A stretch of DNA of 64,000 bases, from NCBI RefSeq assembly GCF_004349265.1, contig NZ_SMFL01000001.1, positions 620,001-684,000 of the forward strand, written 5' to 3'. Shown here in pieces: positions 24,312-32,397 of this stretch (within the stretch, counting starts at the first letter, position 1; each line of letters starts with the position of its first letter). The stretch comes from Dyadobacter psychrotolerans. Its GTDB lineage: Bacteria > Bacteroidota > Bacteroidia > Cytophagales > Spirosomataceae. The notes beneath the pieces are model-generated. The model saw only the letters and a program-made list of their open reading frames with translations, searched no databases and was not told where the DNA came from. The translations under genes and the position numbers were made by a program.

Positions 24312-24435
24312 TTTTATGAAATAATGATTTTTTTTAAATAAACCAGAAATATTTAATGCTCAACAGATAACTTTCAATGTTCAACAAACCCGAGATTTTT
24401 GAAATTTCTTCCCTGACAATGAATACCTTTTTTGT

Positions 24436-25920
24436 TTAAATCGCTTCCAAAATCCGCTCAATGGCAACCTGGTAGCCAATTTTCTCCTTCAATTCGCTGA
24501 TTGATACCCGTTCCTGTTCCATCGTATCGCGATGACGGATTGTAACGGTATCATCTTCCATGGTTTGGTAATCAACAACCACACAAAACGGCGTCCCGAT
24601 CAGATCCTGGCGGGTATAACGTTTCCCGATCGCTGCACCGTCATCGTATGTGGTACGGAAAGAAGATTTCAATGAATTGGCGATAGTCTGCGCCTTTTCC
24701 GCCAAACCATCCTTTTTAACCAACGGAAGTACAGCAACTTTAAACGGCGCAAGAGCCGGATGCAATTTTAAATATGTACGCTGTTTTTCACTTTCACCCT
24801 CACCCACTGTTTCCACAGTGTAGGCATTACAGAAAGTTGCCAGGAAAAGCCTGTCTGCTCCTACCGATGTTTCAACAACATAAGGAATGTAGTTTCCATA
24901 AGGCTTGCCATTTTCATCCAGTTCCGAATCAAAATACTGTTGCTTCTTTTTGGATAGTTCCTGGTGGTTACGGAGGTCAAAATCAGTTCGGGAATGGATA
25001 CCTTCCATTTCACGGAACCCGAACGGAAATTCATATTCTATATCAACTGCGGCGTTGGCATAGTGCGCAAGCTTGTCGTGATCATGAAATTTCAGCTTCT
25101 CTGCTGGCAAACCGATTGCCTTATGAAATTTCATGCGTGTTTCTTTCCATGATTCGTACCAGGCCATTTCAGTGCCGGGACGAATAAAAAACTGCATTTC
25201 CATTTGTTCAAATTCACGCATCCGGAAAATAAACTGACGGGCTACAATCTCATTACGGAAAGCCTTTCCGATCTGTGCAATTCCAAAAGGAACCTTCATC
25301 CTGCCGCTTTTCTGTACATTCAGAAAGTTCACAAAAATTCCCTGAGCCGTTTCGGGACGCAGATAAATCAAACTTGAATCTTCGGCAACAGAACCAACCT
25401 GCGTGCTGAACATGAGGTTAAACTGACGTACTTCCGTCCAGTTGTTGGTTCCGGAAACTGCGCATTTTATATTTTCTGAGATGATCAGCTCGCGGACACC
25501 CGCCAGGTCTTCCGCGCTAAGTAAACGCCCCATTTCAGCAAGTAAGGCTTTTGCTTTTTCAGGCTCACCATCTTTTTCATATTGTTCCGCTTTTCCTTCA
25601 AGAAGCTGATCAGCACGGTAGCGCTTTTTGGAATCCTTGTTATCGATCATCGGATCATTAAAACCATCCACGTGCCCCGATGCTTTCCAGGTCAGCGGAT
25701 GCATAAAAATGGCCGCATCGATACCAACAATATTATCATTAAGCTGCGTCATAGCTTTCCACCATGCCGCTTTCAGGTTATTTTTTAATTCAACACCGTT
25801 TTGTCCGTAGTCGTAAACAGCTTGTAATCCATCATATATTTCGGAAGAAGGGAACACAAATCCATATTCTTTTGCATGCCCGATAATGTCTTGTAAAGAG
25901 GTTGCAGGTACTTGGCTCAT
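24436..25920 (-). CDS. glyQS: Glycyl-tRNA synthetase, single-chain class II type
   Basis: The 494-residue protein is the dimeric (eukaryote/archaea-like) form of GlyRS, not the alpha2beta2 enzyme, and is normal for Bacteroidota. It charges tRNA-Gly. Class II signatures include the N-terminal GFVFPSSEIYDGLQAVYDYG, FMHPLTWKASGHVDGFNDPM, LRPETAQGIFVNF and FAQIGKAFRNEI-like VPFGIAQIGKAFRNEIVAR (motif 2), and the motif 3 region ETSVGADRLFLA. The C-terminal anticodon-binding domain begins near residue 385. It is monocistronic. Confidence 0.96.
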   Translation of the reverse strand: MSQVPATSLQDIIGHAKEYGFVFPSSEIYDGLQAVYDYGQNGVELKNNLKAAWWKAMTQLNDNIVGIDAAIFMHPLTWKASGHVDGFNDPMIDNKDSKKRYRADQLLEGKAEQYEKDGEPEKAKALLAEMGRLLSAEDLAGVRELIISENIKCAVSGTNNWTEVRQFNLMFSTQVGSVAEDSSLIYLRPETAQGIFVNFLNVQKSGRMKVPFGIAQIGKAFRNEIVARQFIFRMREFEQMEMQFFIRPGTEMAWYESWKETRMKFHKAIGLPAEKLKFHDHDKLAHYANAAVDIEYEFPFGFREMEGIHSRTDFDLRNHQELSKKKQQYFDSELDENGKPYGNYIPYVVETSVGADRLFLATFCNAYTVETVGEGESEKQRTYLKLHPALAPFKVAVLPLVKKDGLAEKAQTIANSLKSSFRTTYDDGAAIGKRYTRQDLIGTPFCVVVDYQTMEDDTVTIRHRDTMEQERVSISELKEKIGYQVAIERILEAI

Positions 25921-26019
25921 TATGTTTTTGTAAATTATTAGGTCTCAAAAAGAAAATAGCAAAAGCTTACGCCCAGCGAATCGGCAAAAATAGGGAATTT
26001 AGAAGGAATGAATATGAAT

Positions 26020-26051
26020 GTGTATAAATTTTGTAAATTCGTGTGTATAAA
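26020..26051. promoter_or_regulatory. Direct repeats upstream of the VapBC pair
   Basis: GTGTATAAA occurs at 26020-26028 and again at 26043-26051, 23 bases apart (about two helical turns), within 45 bases of the vapB ATG. This spacing suits binding of a dimeric ribbon-helix-helix antitoxin on one DNA face. It is an inferred operator. Confidence 0.45.
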
Positions 26052-26063
26052 AATTTGAGCAAT

Positions 26064-26273
26064 ATGAGAACTAATGTTGAAATAGACGAAAGTAAAATTG
26101 AAAAACTGAGAAATCTTGATCAAAGTCTTAGGACAAAAAAAGAAATTATTGATTTGGCACTGAGTGAGTTAATAAATATAAAACGTCGCCAGAGATTGAG
26201 GGAAACCCGTGGTAAAGGCGGATGGGAAGGCGATTTAGAACAAATGAGAACTTATGACATATCATCTTTTTGA
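26064..26273 (+). CDS. vapB: VapB-type antitoxin
   Basis: The protein has 69 residues from the ATG at 26064. The MRTNVEIDESKIEKLRNLDQ start followed by TKKEIIDLALSELINIKRRQ is the VapB ribbon-helix-helix pattern (DUF2191-like). The C-terminal tail (GKGGWEGDLEQMRTYDISSF) is the usual toxin-binding strand. It overlaps the toxin gene by 20 bases. It should neutralise VapC and repress its own promoter. Confidence 0.85.
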   Translation: MRTNVEIDESKIEKLRNLDQSLRTKKEIIDLALSELINIKRRQRLRETRGKGGWEGDLEQMRTYDISSF

Positions 26274-26658
26274 CACCTCAGTCTGGATTGATTATAAAAA
26301 TGGTGTTAAATCTGCCCAGACGGATCTGCTCGACGATTCACTTATTACGGATCTTGTATGTTATTGCCCAACAATTTTACAGGAGTTACTCCAGGGCATC
26401 CGAAATGATCGTGATATGAATGAAACGGTTGATGCTTTTAAGGCACTGCTTCCATTAACACTTGATCCATACATTGCTTCGTTTGACGCCGCGCAACTTT
26501 ATCGGTCACTCAGAAAAAAAGGGGTAACAATTAGAAAAGCTAACGATTGCTTGATTGCCGCTTACGCCATTCACTTTGATATTGAACTTTGCCATAATGA
26601 CAGCGACTTTGATCTAATCGCTGAAAATTCTACGCTAAAAATCTGGAAACCAATTTAG
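26254..26658 (+). CDS. vapC: VapC-type PIN-domain ribonuclease toxin
   Basis: This 134-residue PIN protein opens YHLFDTSVWIDY (Asp7 as first metal ligand). A conserved glutamate lies in CPTILQELLQGI, and acidic residues in IRKANDCLIAAYAI and HNDSDFDLIA complete the Mg2+ site. VapC enzymes cleave tRNA or rRNA; the target here is unknown. It is coupled to vapB by a 20-base overlap and, with the HigBA and two PIN pairs, is one of four toxin-antitoxin modules in the window. Confidence 0.87.
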   Translation: MTYHLFDTSVWIDYKNGVKSAQTDLLDDSLITDLVCYCPTILQELLQGIRNDRDMNETVDAFKALLPLTLDPYIASFDAAQLYRSLRKKGVTIRKANDCLIAAYAIHFDIELCHNDSDFDLIAENSTLKIWKPI

Positions 26659-26700
26659 CATTCTTACGTCAAAGGTTCACTTCCATCGAAAATTTGACAC

Positions 26701-27678
26701 ATGCTAAAACGGATTATTGACCAGATACAGCACTTTTTTAATATTTCCAGAAAAGAAGCGCGCGGCACACTGGTGCTCATGGTGCTTATCGTCATTTTAA
26801 TCTGGACTCCATTTGTGTTCCGACGCTGGATCCTCCCTCTCTTTCCGGTTCCATCCGAACCGGCCAACATTCAGAAACTGGATAGCATTGTAGCTGAACT
26901 GAATAACTCCGCAGAATCAAAAGGAACAGAAAATTCTTATCCCCGTAAAGAATACAGCAAAGCACCCAAACAGCCTGTCAGGCTCTTTACCTTTAATCCG
27001 AATGAAGCAAGTATTGAGCAGTTAACAGAACTGGGCATACCGCCTTTTCTTGCAAAAAGAATGGATAAGTATCGTAATAAAGGCGGACAGTTTCGTAAAA
27101 AAGAAGACTTGCTTCACATTTATGACTTCCCGTCTGATCTTTATAAAACGCTGGAACCATACATCAGTCTTCCGGCAACAACAAAAACATACACGAAAAC
27201 CGAACTCAAACCTTCCTACCCGGAAAAGCCGGCTACCAATATTTACGTCAGGGAAAAGAAAGTTTATACCAAACCTGCAATCGCTTCATTTGACATCAAC
27301 ACCACCGACACAACCCAGTTGGTCAAATTAAAAGGTATCGGAAGCAAACTTTCCGTACGGATTTTAAAGTTTAGAGATGCGCTTGGCGGATTTTATTCAA
27401 CGGCGCAGTTTAGTGAAATTTTTGGATTGGATTCGCTGGCTCTTTCAGAATTAAACCGCTATGCAAAAGTGGAGACTCCGGTGAAGAAGATAAATATTAA
27501 TACCGCCACTGCGGAAGAGCTGAGCAGCCATTCTTACCTCCGAAATAAAAAACTTGCTTCTGTAATCGTGAATTACAGAATTCAGCATGGAAGCTTTAAG
27601 TCTGCAGAAGATCTAAAAAAAGTGAAGGTTCTGGATGAAAATACAATTGAAAAGCTGAGGCCATATCTTGATTTCTGA
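26701..27678 (+). CDS. Membrane-anchored protein with three ComEA-like helix-hairpin-helix domains
   Basis: The protein has 325 residues. One transmembrane helix is near 22-42 (LVLMVLIVILIWTPFVF). Three tandem helix-hairpin-helix units follow: NPNEASIEQLTELGIPPFLA near 98, DINTTDTTQLVKLKGIGSKL near 198, and NINTATAEELSSHSYLRNKK near 264. Helix-hairpin-helix domains bind DNA without sequence specificity; ComEA is the periplasmic DNA receptor for transformation, but it usually has one such domain. This architecture is frequent in Bacteroidota. A link to DNA uptake is inferred. Confidence 0.83.
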   Translation: MLKRIIDQIQHFFNISRKEARGTLVLMVLIVILIWTPFVFRRWILPLFPVPSEPANIQKLDSIVAELNNSAESKGTENSYPRKEYSKAPKQPVRLFTFNPNEASIEQLTELGIPPFLAKRMDKYRNKGGQFRKKEDLLHIYDFPSDLYKTLEPYISLPATTKTYTKTELKPSYPEKPATNIYVREKKVYTKPAIASFDINTTDTTQLVKLKGIGSKLSVRILKFRDALGGFYSTAQFSEIFGLDSLALSELNRYAKVETPVKKININTATAEELSSHSYLRNKKLASVIVNYRIQHGSFKSAEDLKKVKVLDENTIEKLRPYLDF

Positions 27679-27695
27679 TGTAGAGATTGTGTGTC

Positions 27696-27746
27696 CCAAA
27701 AAAATACCACTGACAGCGTCCCCAACAGGTTTGCCTCAATGGTATT
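27696..27746 (-). terminator. Terminator of the LOG-family gene
   Basis: On the minus strand AATACCATTGA pairs with TCAGTGGTATT (27746-27736 with 27713-27703; 11 bp including one G-U) and is followed by a run of seven T. It lies 20 bases after the LOG-family stop at 27766. Confidence 0.78.
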
Positions 27747-27765
27747 CCGTCTGCACCAGCGGCTA

Positions 27766-28536
27766 TTAAAAATTCGGTTTCAATAAATACTTGGAATAGA
27801 AGTTGTCAATTACCCTCACAGCTTCATCCGGGGTATCTACAACGCTTATTAATTTCAAGTCCTCAGCATTGATATTCTTTTCGGTCAGCATGGTCGTTTT
27901 AATCCAGTCAAGCAAGCCGGACCAGTAAGAACTGCCAACCAGCACGATCGGAAAACGACCGATTTTTTTTGTTTGGATCAGCGTCATCGCCTCAAAAAGC
28001 TCATCCAGCGTTCCAAAACCTCCCGGCATGACCACAAATCCCTGTGAATATTTTACAAACATCACTTTACGAACAAAGAAGAAATCGAAGTTGATATTCT
28101 TATCCGGATCAATATAAATGTTGCTGTGTTGCTCAAACGGCAATTTAATATTTAGCCCAACCGACTTTCCGCCCTGTTCGTGGGCACCTTTGTTACCTGC
28201 TTCCATGATACCCGGCCCGCCACCGGTAATTACACCATACCCATGACGAACCAGCTTGGCCGCGATTTCCTCAGCAGTTTTGTAGTGCGGGTTGTCCGGC
28301 AGCGTACGTGCAGAACCAAAAAGGGACACACAGGGCCCAATTTTTGCCATTTTATCAAAGCCTTCAACAAATTCGGCCATCACTTTAAAGATAACCCAGG
28401 AATCAGCACTTTTTATTTCACTCCAGTTTCGATCTTCAAAAGCTTCTTTTATTCTTTTTTCATCTTCGGGAACCGCAGGATTGAGCAAGGAAACATCTAT
28501 TAATTCTCCATTGGTTGGTTTTATTTCTTCACTCAT
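27766..28536 (-). CDS. LOG-family protein (TIGR00730-type), possible nucleoside monophosphate phosphoribohydrolase
   Basis: The protein has 256 residues with a Rossmann-like fold. The two hallmark motifs are GVITGGGPGIMEAGNKG and VVMPGGFGTLDELFEAMTLI (PGGxGTxxE). Related LOG and lysine-decarboxylase-like proteins remove the base from cytokinin or nucleoside monophosphates. The N-terminal 60 residues, including RIKEAFEDRNWSEIKSADSW, extend the core and are typical of the longer bacterial group. It is divergent from rpiB, sharing a 123-base promoter region. The exact substrate is not predictable. Confidence 0.88.
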   Translation of the reverse strand: MSEEIKPTNGELIDVSLLNPAVPEDEKRIKEAFEDRNWSEIKSADSWVIFKVMAEFVEGFDKMAKIGPCVSLFGSARTLPDNPHYKTAEEIAAKLVRHGYGVITGGGPGIMEAGNKGAHEQGGKSVGLNIKLPFEQHSNIYIDPDKNINFDFFFVRKVMFVKYSQGFVVMPGGFGTLDELFEAMTLIQTKKIGRFPIVLVGSSYWSGLLDWIKTTMLTEKNINAEDLKLISVVDTPDEAVRVIDNFYSKYLLKPNF

Positions 28537-28659
28537 TCTTTATACTCAATTTAGTTGTTGAACAGATAATATTAACTTTGCAAAAGTTTAACTCAAAAGA
28601 GCCAGACTTCAATCTTTAATACTATTTTATATTAAAGGGCTATAATTAACAAAAAAGTA

Positions 28660-29091
28660 ATGAGAAAAATTGCTATCGGTTCGGATCATGCAGGATTTCC
28701 TTATAAAGAACCTGTAATAAACTGGCTTACCACCAATGGTTTCGAGGTAAAAGATTTTGGAACATACAGTACGGATTCCGCAGATTATGCAGATTTCGCA
28801 CATCCGGTAGCCAGTGCGGTAGAAAGTGGTGAGTTTGAAAAAGGAGTTCTTTTGTGCGGAAGTGGGCAGGGCGTTTGTATCACTGCCAACAAACACCAGG
28901 GAATAAGAGCAGCCCTTGTGTGGGATTTGCCTCTGGCACCTCTGGCAAGACAGCATAACGACGCGAATATTATTTGTCTGCCTGTTCGTTTTATTGAGCT
29001 GGAAACTGCTTTGGCAAGTGTACAGGCTTTTTTAAATACCGAATTTGAAGGAGGGAGACACCAGACCCGTGTTGATAAAATCTCCTGTTAG
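28660..29091 (+). CDS. rpiB: Ribose-5-phosphate isomerase B
   Basis: The protein has 143 residues. It interconverts ribose 5-phosphate and ribulose 5-phosphate in the pentose phosphate pathway. Visible motifs are IGSDHAGFPYKEPV (Asp-His phosphate/ring-opening contact), GVLLCGSGQGVCITANKHQG (the catalytic cysteine and the phosphate loop) and a late ARQHNDANIICLP. It is cytoplasmic. The gene abuts the convergent membrane-protein gene with no intergenic base, so its mRNA must read into that gene. Confidence 0.94.
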   Translation: MRKIAIGSDHAGFPYKEPVINWLTTNGFEVKDFGTYSTDSADYADFAHPVASAVESGEFEKGVLLCGSGQGVCITANKHQGIRAALVWDLPLAPLARQHNDANIICLPVRFIELETALASVQAFLNTEFEGGRHQTRVDKISC

Positions 29092-30504
29092 TTAAATTTT
29101 TCGCTGATAAATATTCTTCCAGGGACTTTGCTCATATTGTTTCTGAAGAGCCGGAACGCGGTTTAACAATTTCGGCATGATGTTAGATTTGTCAATGACA
29201 AAATCCGGAGGATCTTTCCGGAAATTATCGTAGACATGTATAACACTGTCGAAATTGTCAAGATTCATTAAATCGTATCGGGCCAGGTCCCAGTTCAGGT
29301 ATGGCGTTGCTGTGAAATTATTCACATATTCTCCGGAATGCTGCCCTAAAACAAGAATCCGCTTTTTCTGTATGTCGGGTGGCAATGCAGCGGTTTTTAC
29401 TCTAAGATTTTCCAATCTTGCCATTGATACGCCCGGCAGAACACCTCTCAAGCCCTGATACTGAATCAGGATAATTACCGCTCCCATAAGCATAAACTGC
29501 GCTTCGTCCGCTATACTTTTTTTCTTAAAGCTTTGAAAATAGTGCGTTGCAAAAAAGGCTGCCGGAGGAATGAATATTACAAACTGCATCGGAGCCAGAT
29601 ATTGCATCAGCGGAATAGTGAAAACAGCGATAATAAACCACAATGCCATAACCTGCTGAATCCTGGTCTGGTAATTCACAAAGCGCAGTGTTGTAAAAAT
29701 CCGCATAAAACCCATTATTCCAAATCCCAGCGGAAGCAGCAAAGAAGCCAGCAGCGATGAAAAGTCGTTCAGGTTATATTGTTTTACCTGAAAAACAGAG
29801 GTAAGTAAATTTCTGTTAAGACTTTCCAGACTGTTGTTCATATAGAAAAACAGAACCACCATCAGCAAAGGAAAAACAGATCCGAAAACACCGAGCAAGT
29901 GATGCCTGATGGTTGAACCGGTATAAAAAAGCAAGGCAAGAAATGCCCAAACCATAAACAGAGAAGCCGGAAGATAAAACAACGTTGCGATACCAATGTA
30001 TAATCCCATCTCAAAAACCTGATTGGTAACCTCCCGTCTCACGAGTATTTTCACAATCGAACCAAATGCAAATAGCAGAAATGTGTTCGCCATCAGCATA
30101 GGCGACAAAGTCCCAAGGTCAAAGGAAATATTCAGGAATAGAGCATAGATGGCTCCGGGAATAAATGTGCGTTCAGGAAAAACTTCTCTTGCACGGATTA
30201 CATAATTGAAATATAAAATCTGAACAAGTGAAACTGCTACGGCAGCCAATTGATATACCAATTGCTGTCTCCCAAACAGTGTGTCGAGCAGCCAGTAAAC
30301 CAATCCCGAAAAAGGACTCACGTTATCCCATACATCCCTGTAAAGCATAAAACCATGGTGCATCTGCTCCCCAACCAGCATCCAGCTATGTTCAGGGATC
30401 AGCAAAGGTGCTCCGCCAAGAAAGAACGGAAGCCTGAGCAGAAGGAAAAATACGACCAGACTGATGATCTGATAGCGCGCATTGACTCTGAAAAAACTTA
30501 GCAA
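29092..30504 (-). CDS. Multi-pass membrane protein, GT-C-like
   Basis: The protein has 470 residues and roughly ten hydrophobic segments spread over residues 10-375, followed by a soluble tail of about 95 residues. An early loop between the first helices (HSWMLVGEQMHHGFMLYRDV, then WDNVSPFSG) resembles the first extracytoplasmic loop of GT-C fold glycosyltransferases, where an acidic residue is catalytic. I do not recognise a named family; it may belong to a Bacteroidota DUF. No ATG is available: the best start is TTG at 30504, giving MLSFFRVNARYQ. It is convergent with rpiB. Confidence 0.6.
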   Translation of the reverse strand: MLSFFRVNARYQIISLVVFFLLLRLPFFLGGAPLLIPEHSWMLVGEQMHHGFMLYRDVWDNVSPFSGLVYWLLDTLFGRQQLVYQLAAVAVSLVQILYFNYVIRAREVFPERTFIPGAIYALFLNISFDLGTLSPMLMANTFLLFAFGSIVKILVRREVTNQVFEMGLYIGIATLFYLPASLFMVWAFLALLFYTGSTIRHHLLGVFGSVFPLLMVVLFFYMNNSLESLNRNLLTSVFQVKQYNLNDFSSLLASLLLPLGFGIMGFMRIFTTLRFVNYQTRIQQVMALWFIIAVFTIPLMQYLAPMQFVIFIPPAAFFATHYFQSFKKKSIADEAQFMLMGAVIILIQYQGLRGVLPGVSMARLENLRVKTAALPPDIQKKRILVLGQHSGEYVNNFTATPYLNWDLARYDLMNLDNFDSVIHVYDNFRKDPPDFVIDKSNIMPKLLNRVPALQKQYEQSPWKNIYQRKI

Positions 30505-30688
30505 GAATTGTGTCGGTTATGTATCCTATCAGAATAACTTTCACGAAATTACAACGCCGGGTTCTACAAAAACAAAATAAGTATGGATATTTGTGGTTAT
30601 TTAAATATGAAATAGCGGATGACAGGTAGCGCGTAAGAATTCGCAGCAGCAGATTATACCAAACATGCACCATCCGTTCAGCAACAAA

Positions 30689-31072
30689 ATGGAATCAAAA
30701 AGACAACAAAAAGTAGGAAGACAGATCCAGAAAGACCTGGGTGAAATTTTCCAAAAAGATGCACAGCATTTAACAAGCGGAGCGTTTGTTACAATAACAG
30801 CCGTGCGGGTTACACCAGACTTAGGTATAGCAAGAGCTTACCTCAGTTTTTTACCTGAAAAAAATAAAAAATTCCTTCTGGAGACGATTCAGGAAAATAC
30901 AAAGTTCATTCGTCAAAAACTGGCAGACAGAGTTCGCCACCAGCTACGGATTGTTCCGCATCTCCAATTTTATATTGATGATACTGCGGAATATGCTGCT
31001 AAAATGGATCTGCTGTTTTCAGACATTATTATCCCGCCGGCACCACCGGAAGACGAAGAAGATTCTAATTGA
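30689..31072 (+). CDS. rbfA: Ribosome-binding factor A
   Basis: The protein has 127 residues from the ATG at 30689 (MESKRQQKVGRQIQKDLGEI, the standard RbfA start). A KH-like core follows: VTITAVRVTPDLGIARAYLS, then IRQKLADRVRHQLRIVPHLQ and the helix DDTAEYAAKMDLLFSDI. It assists late 30S maturation by binding 16S rRNA and is needed for growth in the cold. A LolC-like permease gene starts 18 bases downstream on the same strand, so both are probably one transcript. Confidence 0.92.
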   Translation: MESKRQQKVGRQIQKDLGEIFQKDAQHLTSGAFVTITAVRVTPDLGIARAYLSFLPEKNKKFLLETIQENTKFIRQKLADRVRHQLRIVPHLQFYIDDTAEYAAKMDLLFSDIIIPPAPPEDEEDSN

Positions 31073-31090
31073 TTTCATGCTAGCCTGATA

Positions 31091-32317
31091 ATGGATCTTC
31101 CTTACCGAATTGCCAAAAGGTACTTTTTTTCCCGCAACAAACGTAGTTTTATTAGTCTGATTGCCCGCATCGCCATGGCTGGTGTGGGTGTGGGGACAAT
31201 GGCTATGGTTGTTGTACTCTCGGTATTTAACGGCATGGAGGATCTGAATCGAAAAATATTCAAAACCTTCGATTCTGACATCAGGGTAATGCCGACGGAG
31301 GGAAAACGTTTTAATGTTTCTGACTCACTTTTGAAGGCGGTCCGGTCTGTTGAGGGCGTGAAAGTGGTCACCCAGGTGATTGAGGATAATGCGCTGGCAC
31401 GTTATGGAAATCTCCAGACAATCATCCGTCTTAAAGGTGTGGATGAAAGTTATATCACCAGAGGTCAGCTTGATTCTGCACTTATTGAAGGTTCCTTAAA
31501 ATTGTATGGTTCAAATGGAACGCCTTACGCCATTATAGCTGAAGGTGTTAGAAATGCACTGTCGATTTCCCTGGCTGAAATCCTAACTCCTATCGAATTG
31601 CTCTACCCTCGTTCAGGTACAAAAACTCTGAATTTAACTTCTTCTGAGGCTTTTAATCAAATTCCAATCCGTCCCGGAGGAATTTTCTTTATTGAAACCC
31701 GCTACGACGACTACATCATAGCCCCGCTTTCCATCGTAGAGTCACTTATGCAATACCAGGGGCAGCGTTCCGCTCTGGAAGTTCAGACAGGACCCGAATT
31801 TTCCGAAAAGAAAGTAAGTAAGGCATTGGGAGAAAAGTTAGGCAAGGATTTTTTGGTGAAAGACCGGGACGCGCTCAATGCAGATCTGCTTCGGGCAATA
31901 CGGGTTGAAAAATTATTTGTTGCGGTAACCTTGTCACTGATTATTTTAGTGGCGGCAATCAACATTTTCTTTTCCCTGAGTATGCTTGCTATTGAAAAGA
32001 AAAAAGATGTAATCATGTTATATGCCCTTGGTGCAACACCATCATTAATCAGGAAAATATTTTTGGCTGAAGGAGCTATTGTCGCATTCAGTGGCGCATT
32101 GGCCGGATTAATTTTAGGAACAGGACTTTGCTGGCTGCAAATGCAATACGGCTTTGTTTCCATGGGCATGGCAAGCTCGCTGGTAGATGCCTATCCCGTT
32201 AAATTAATCTGGGGTGATATATTCTTTACCGGGGCAATTATCGTTATCATAACTGTGGCCGTATCTTATATTCCGGCCAGAAGGGCAGCCGAAACCGGTC
32301 TTATGGAACGTGTTTAA
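31091..32317 (+). CDS. LolC/E-like ABC transporter permease (FtsX family)
   Basis: This 408-residue protein starts MDLPYRIAKRYFFSRNKRSF, a LolC/E hallmark. There are four transmembrane helices: about 24-48, 277-302, 325-348 and 372-394. A large periplasmic domain lies between helices 1 and 2. It is of the type that extracts lipoproteins from the inner membrane with a LolD ATPase. No ATPase gene adjoins it; the LolD-like ATPase at 55.8 kb is remote. Likely the single LolC/E-type subunit common in Bacteroidota. Confidence 0.88.
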   Translation: MDLPYRIAKRYFFSRNKRSFISLIARIAMAGVGVGTMAMVVVLSVFNGMEDLNRKIFKTFDSDIRVMPTEGKRFNVSDSLLKAVRSVEGVKVVTQVIEDNALARYGNLQTIIRLKGVDESYITRGQLDSALIEGSLKLYGSNGTPYAIIAEGVRNALSISLAEILTPIELLYPRSGTKTLNLTSSEAFNQIPIRPGGIFFIETRYDDYIIAPLSIVESLMQYQGQRSALEVQTGPEFSEKKVSKALGEKLGKDFLVKDRDALNADLLRAIRVEKLFVAVTLSLIILVAAINIFFSLSMLAIEKKKDVIMLYALGATPSLIRKIFLAEGAIVAFSGALAGLILGTGLCWLQMQYGFVSMGMASSLVDAYPVKLIWGDIFFTGAIIVIITVAVSYIPARRAAETGLMERV

Positions 32318-32397
32318 TCAAGCTCAATGGCTGAAAAAATAATACTAACTGATTAAATTTGAACAACTTCAACTTTACGTCCAAACCAGAAACGGTT

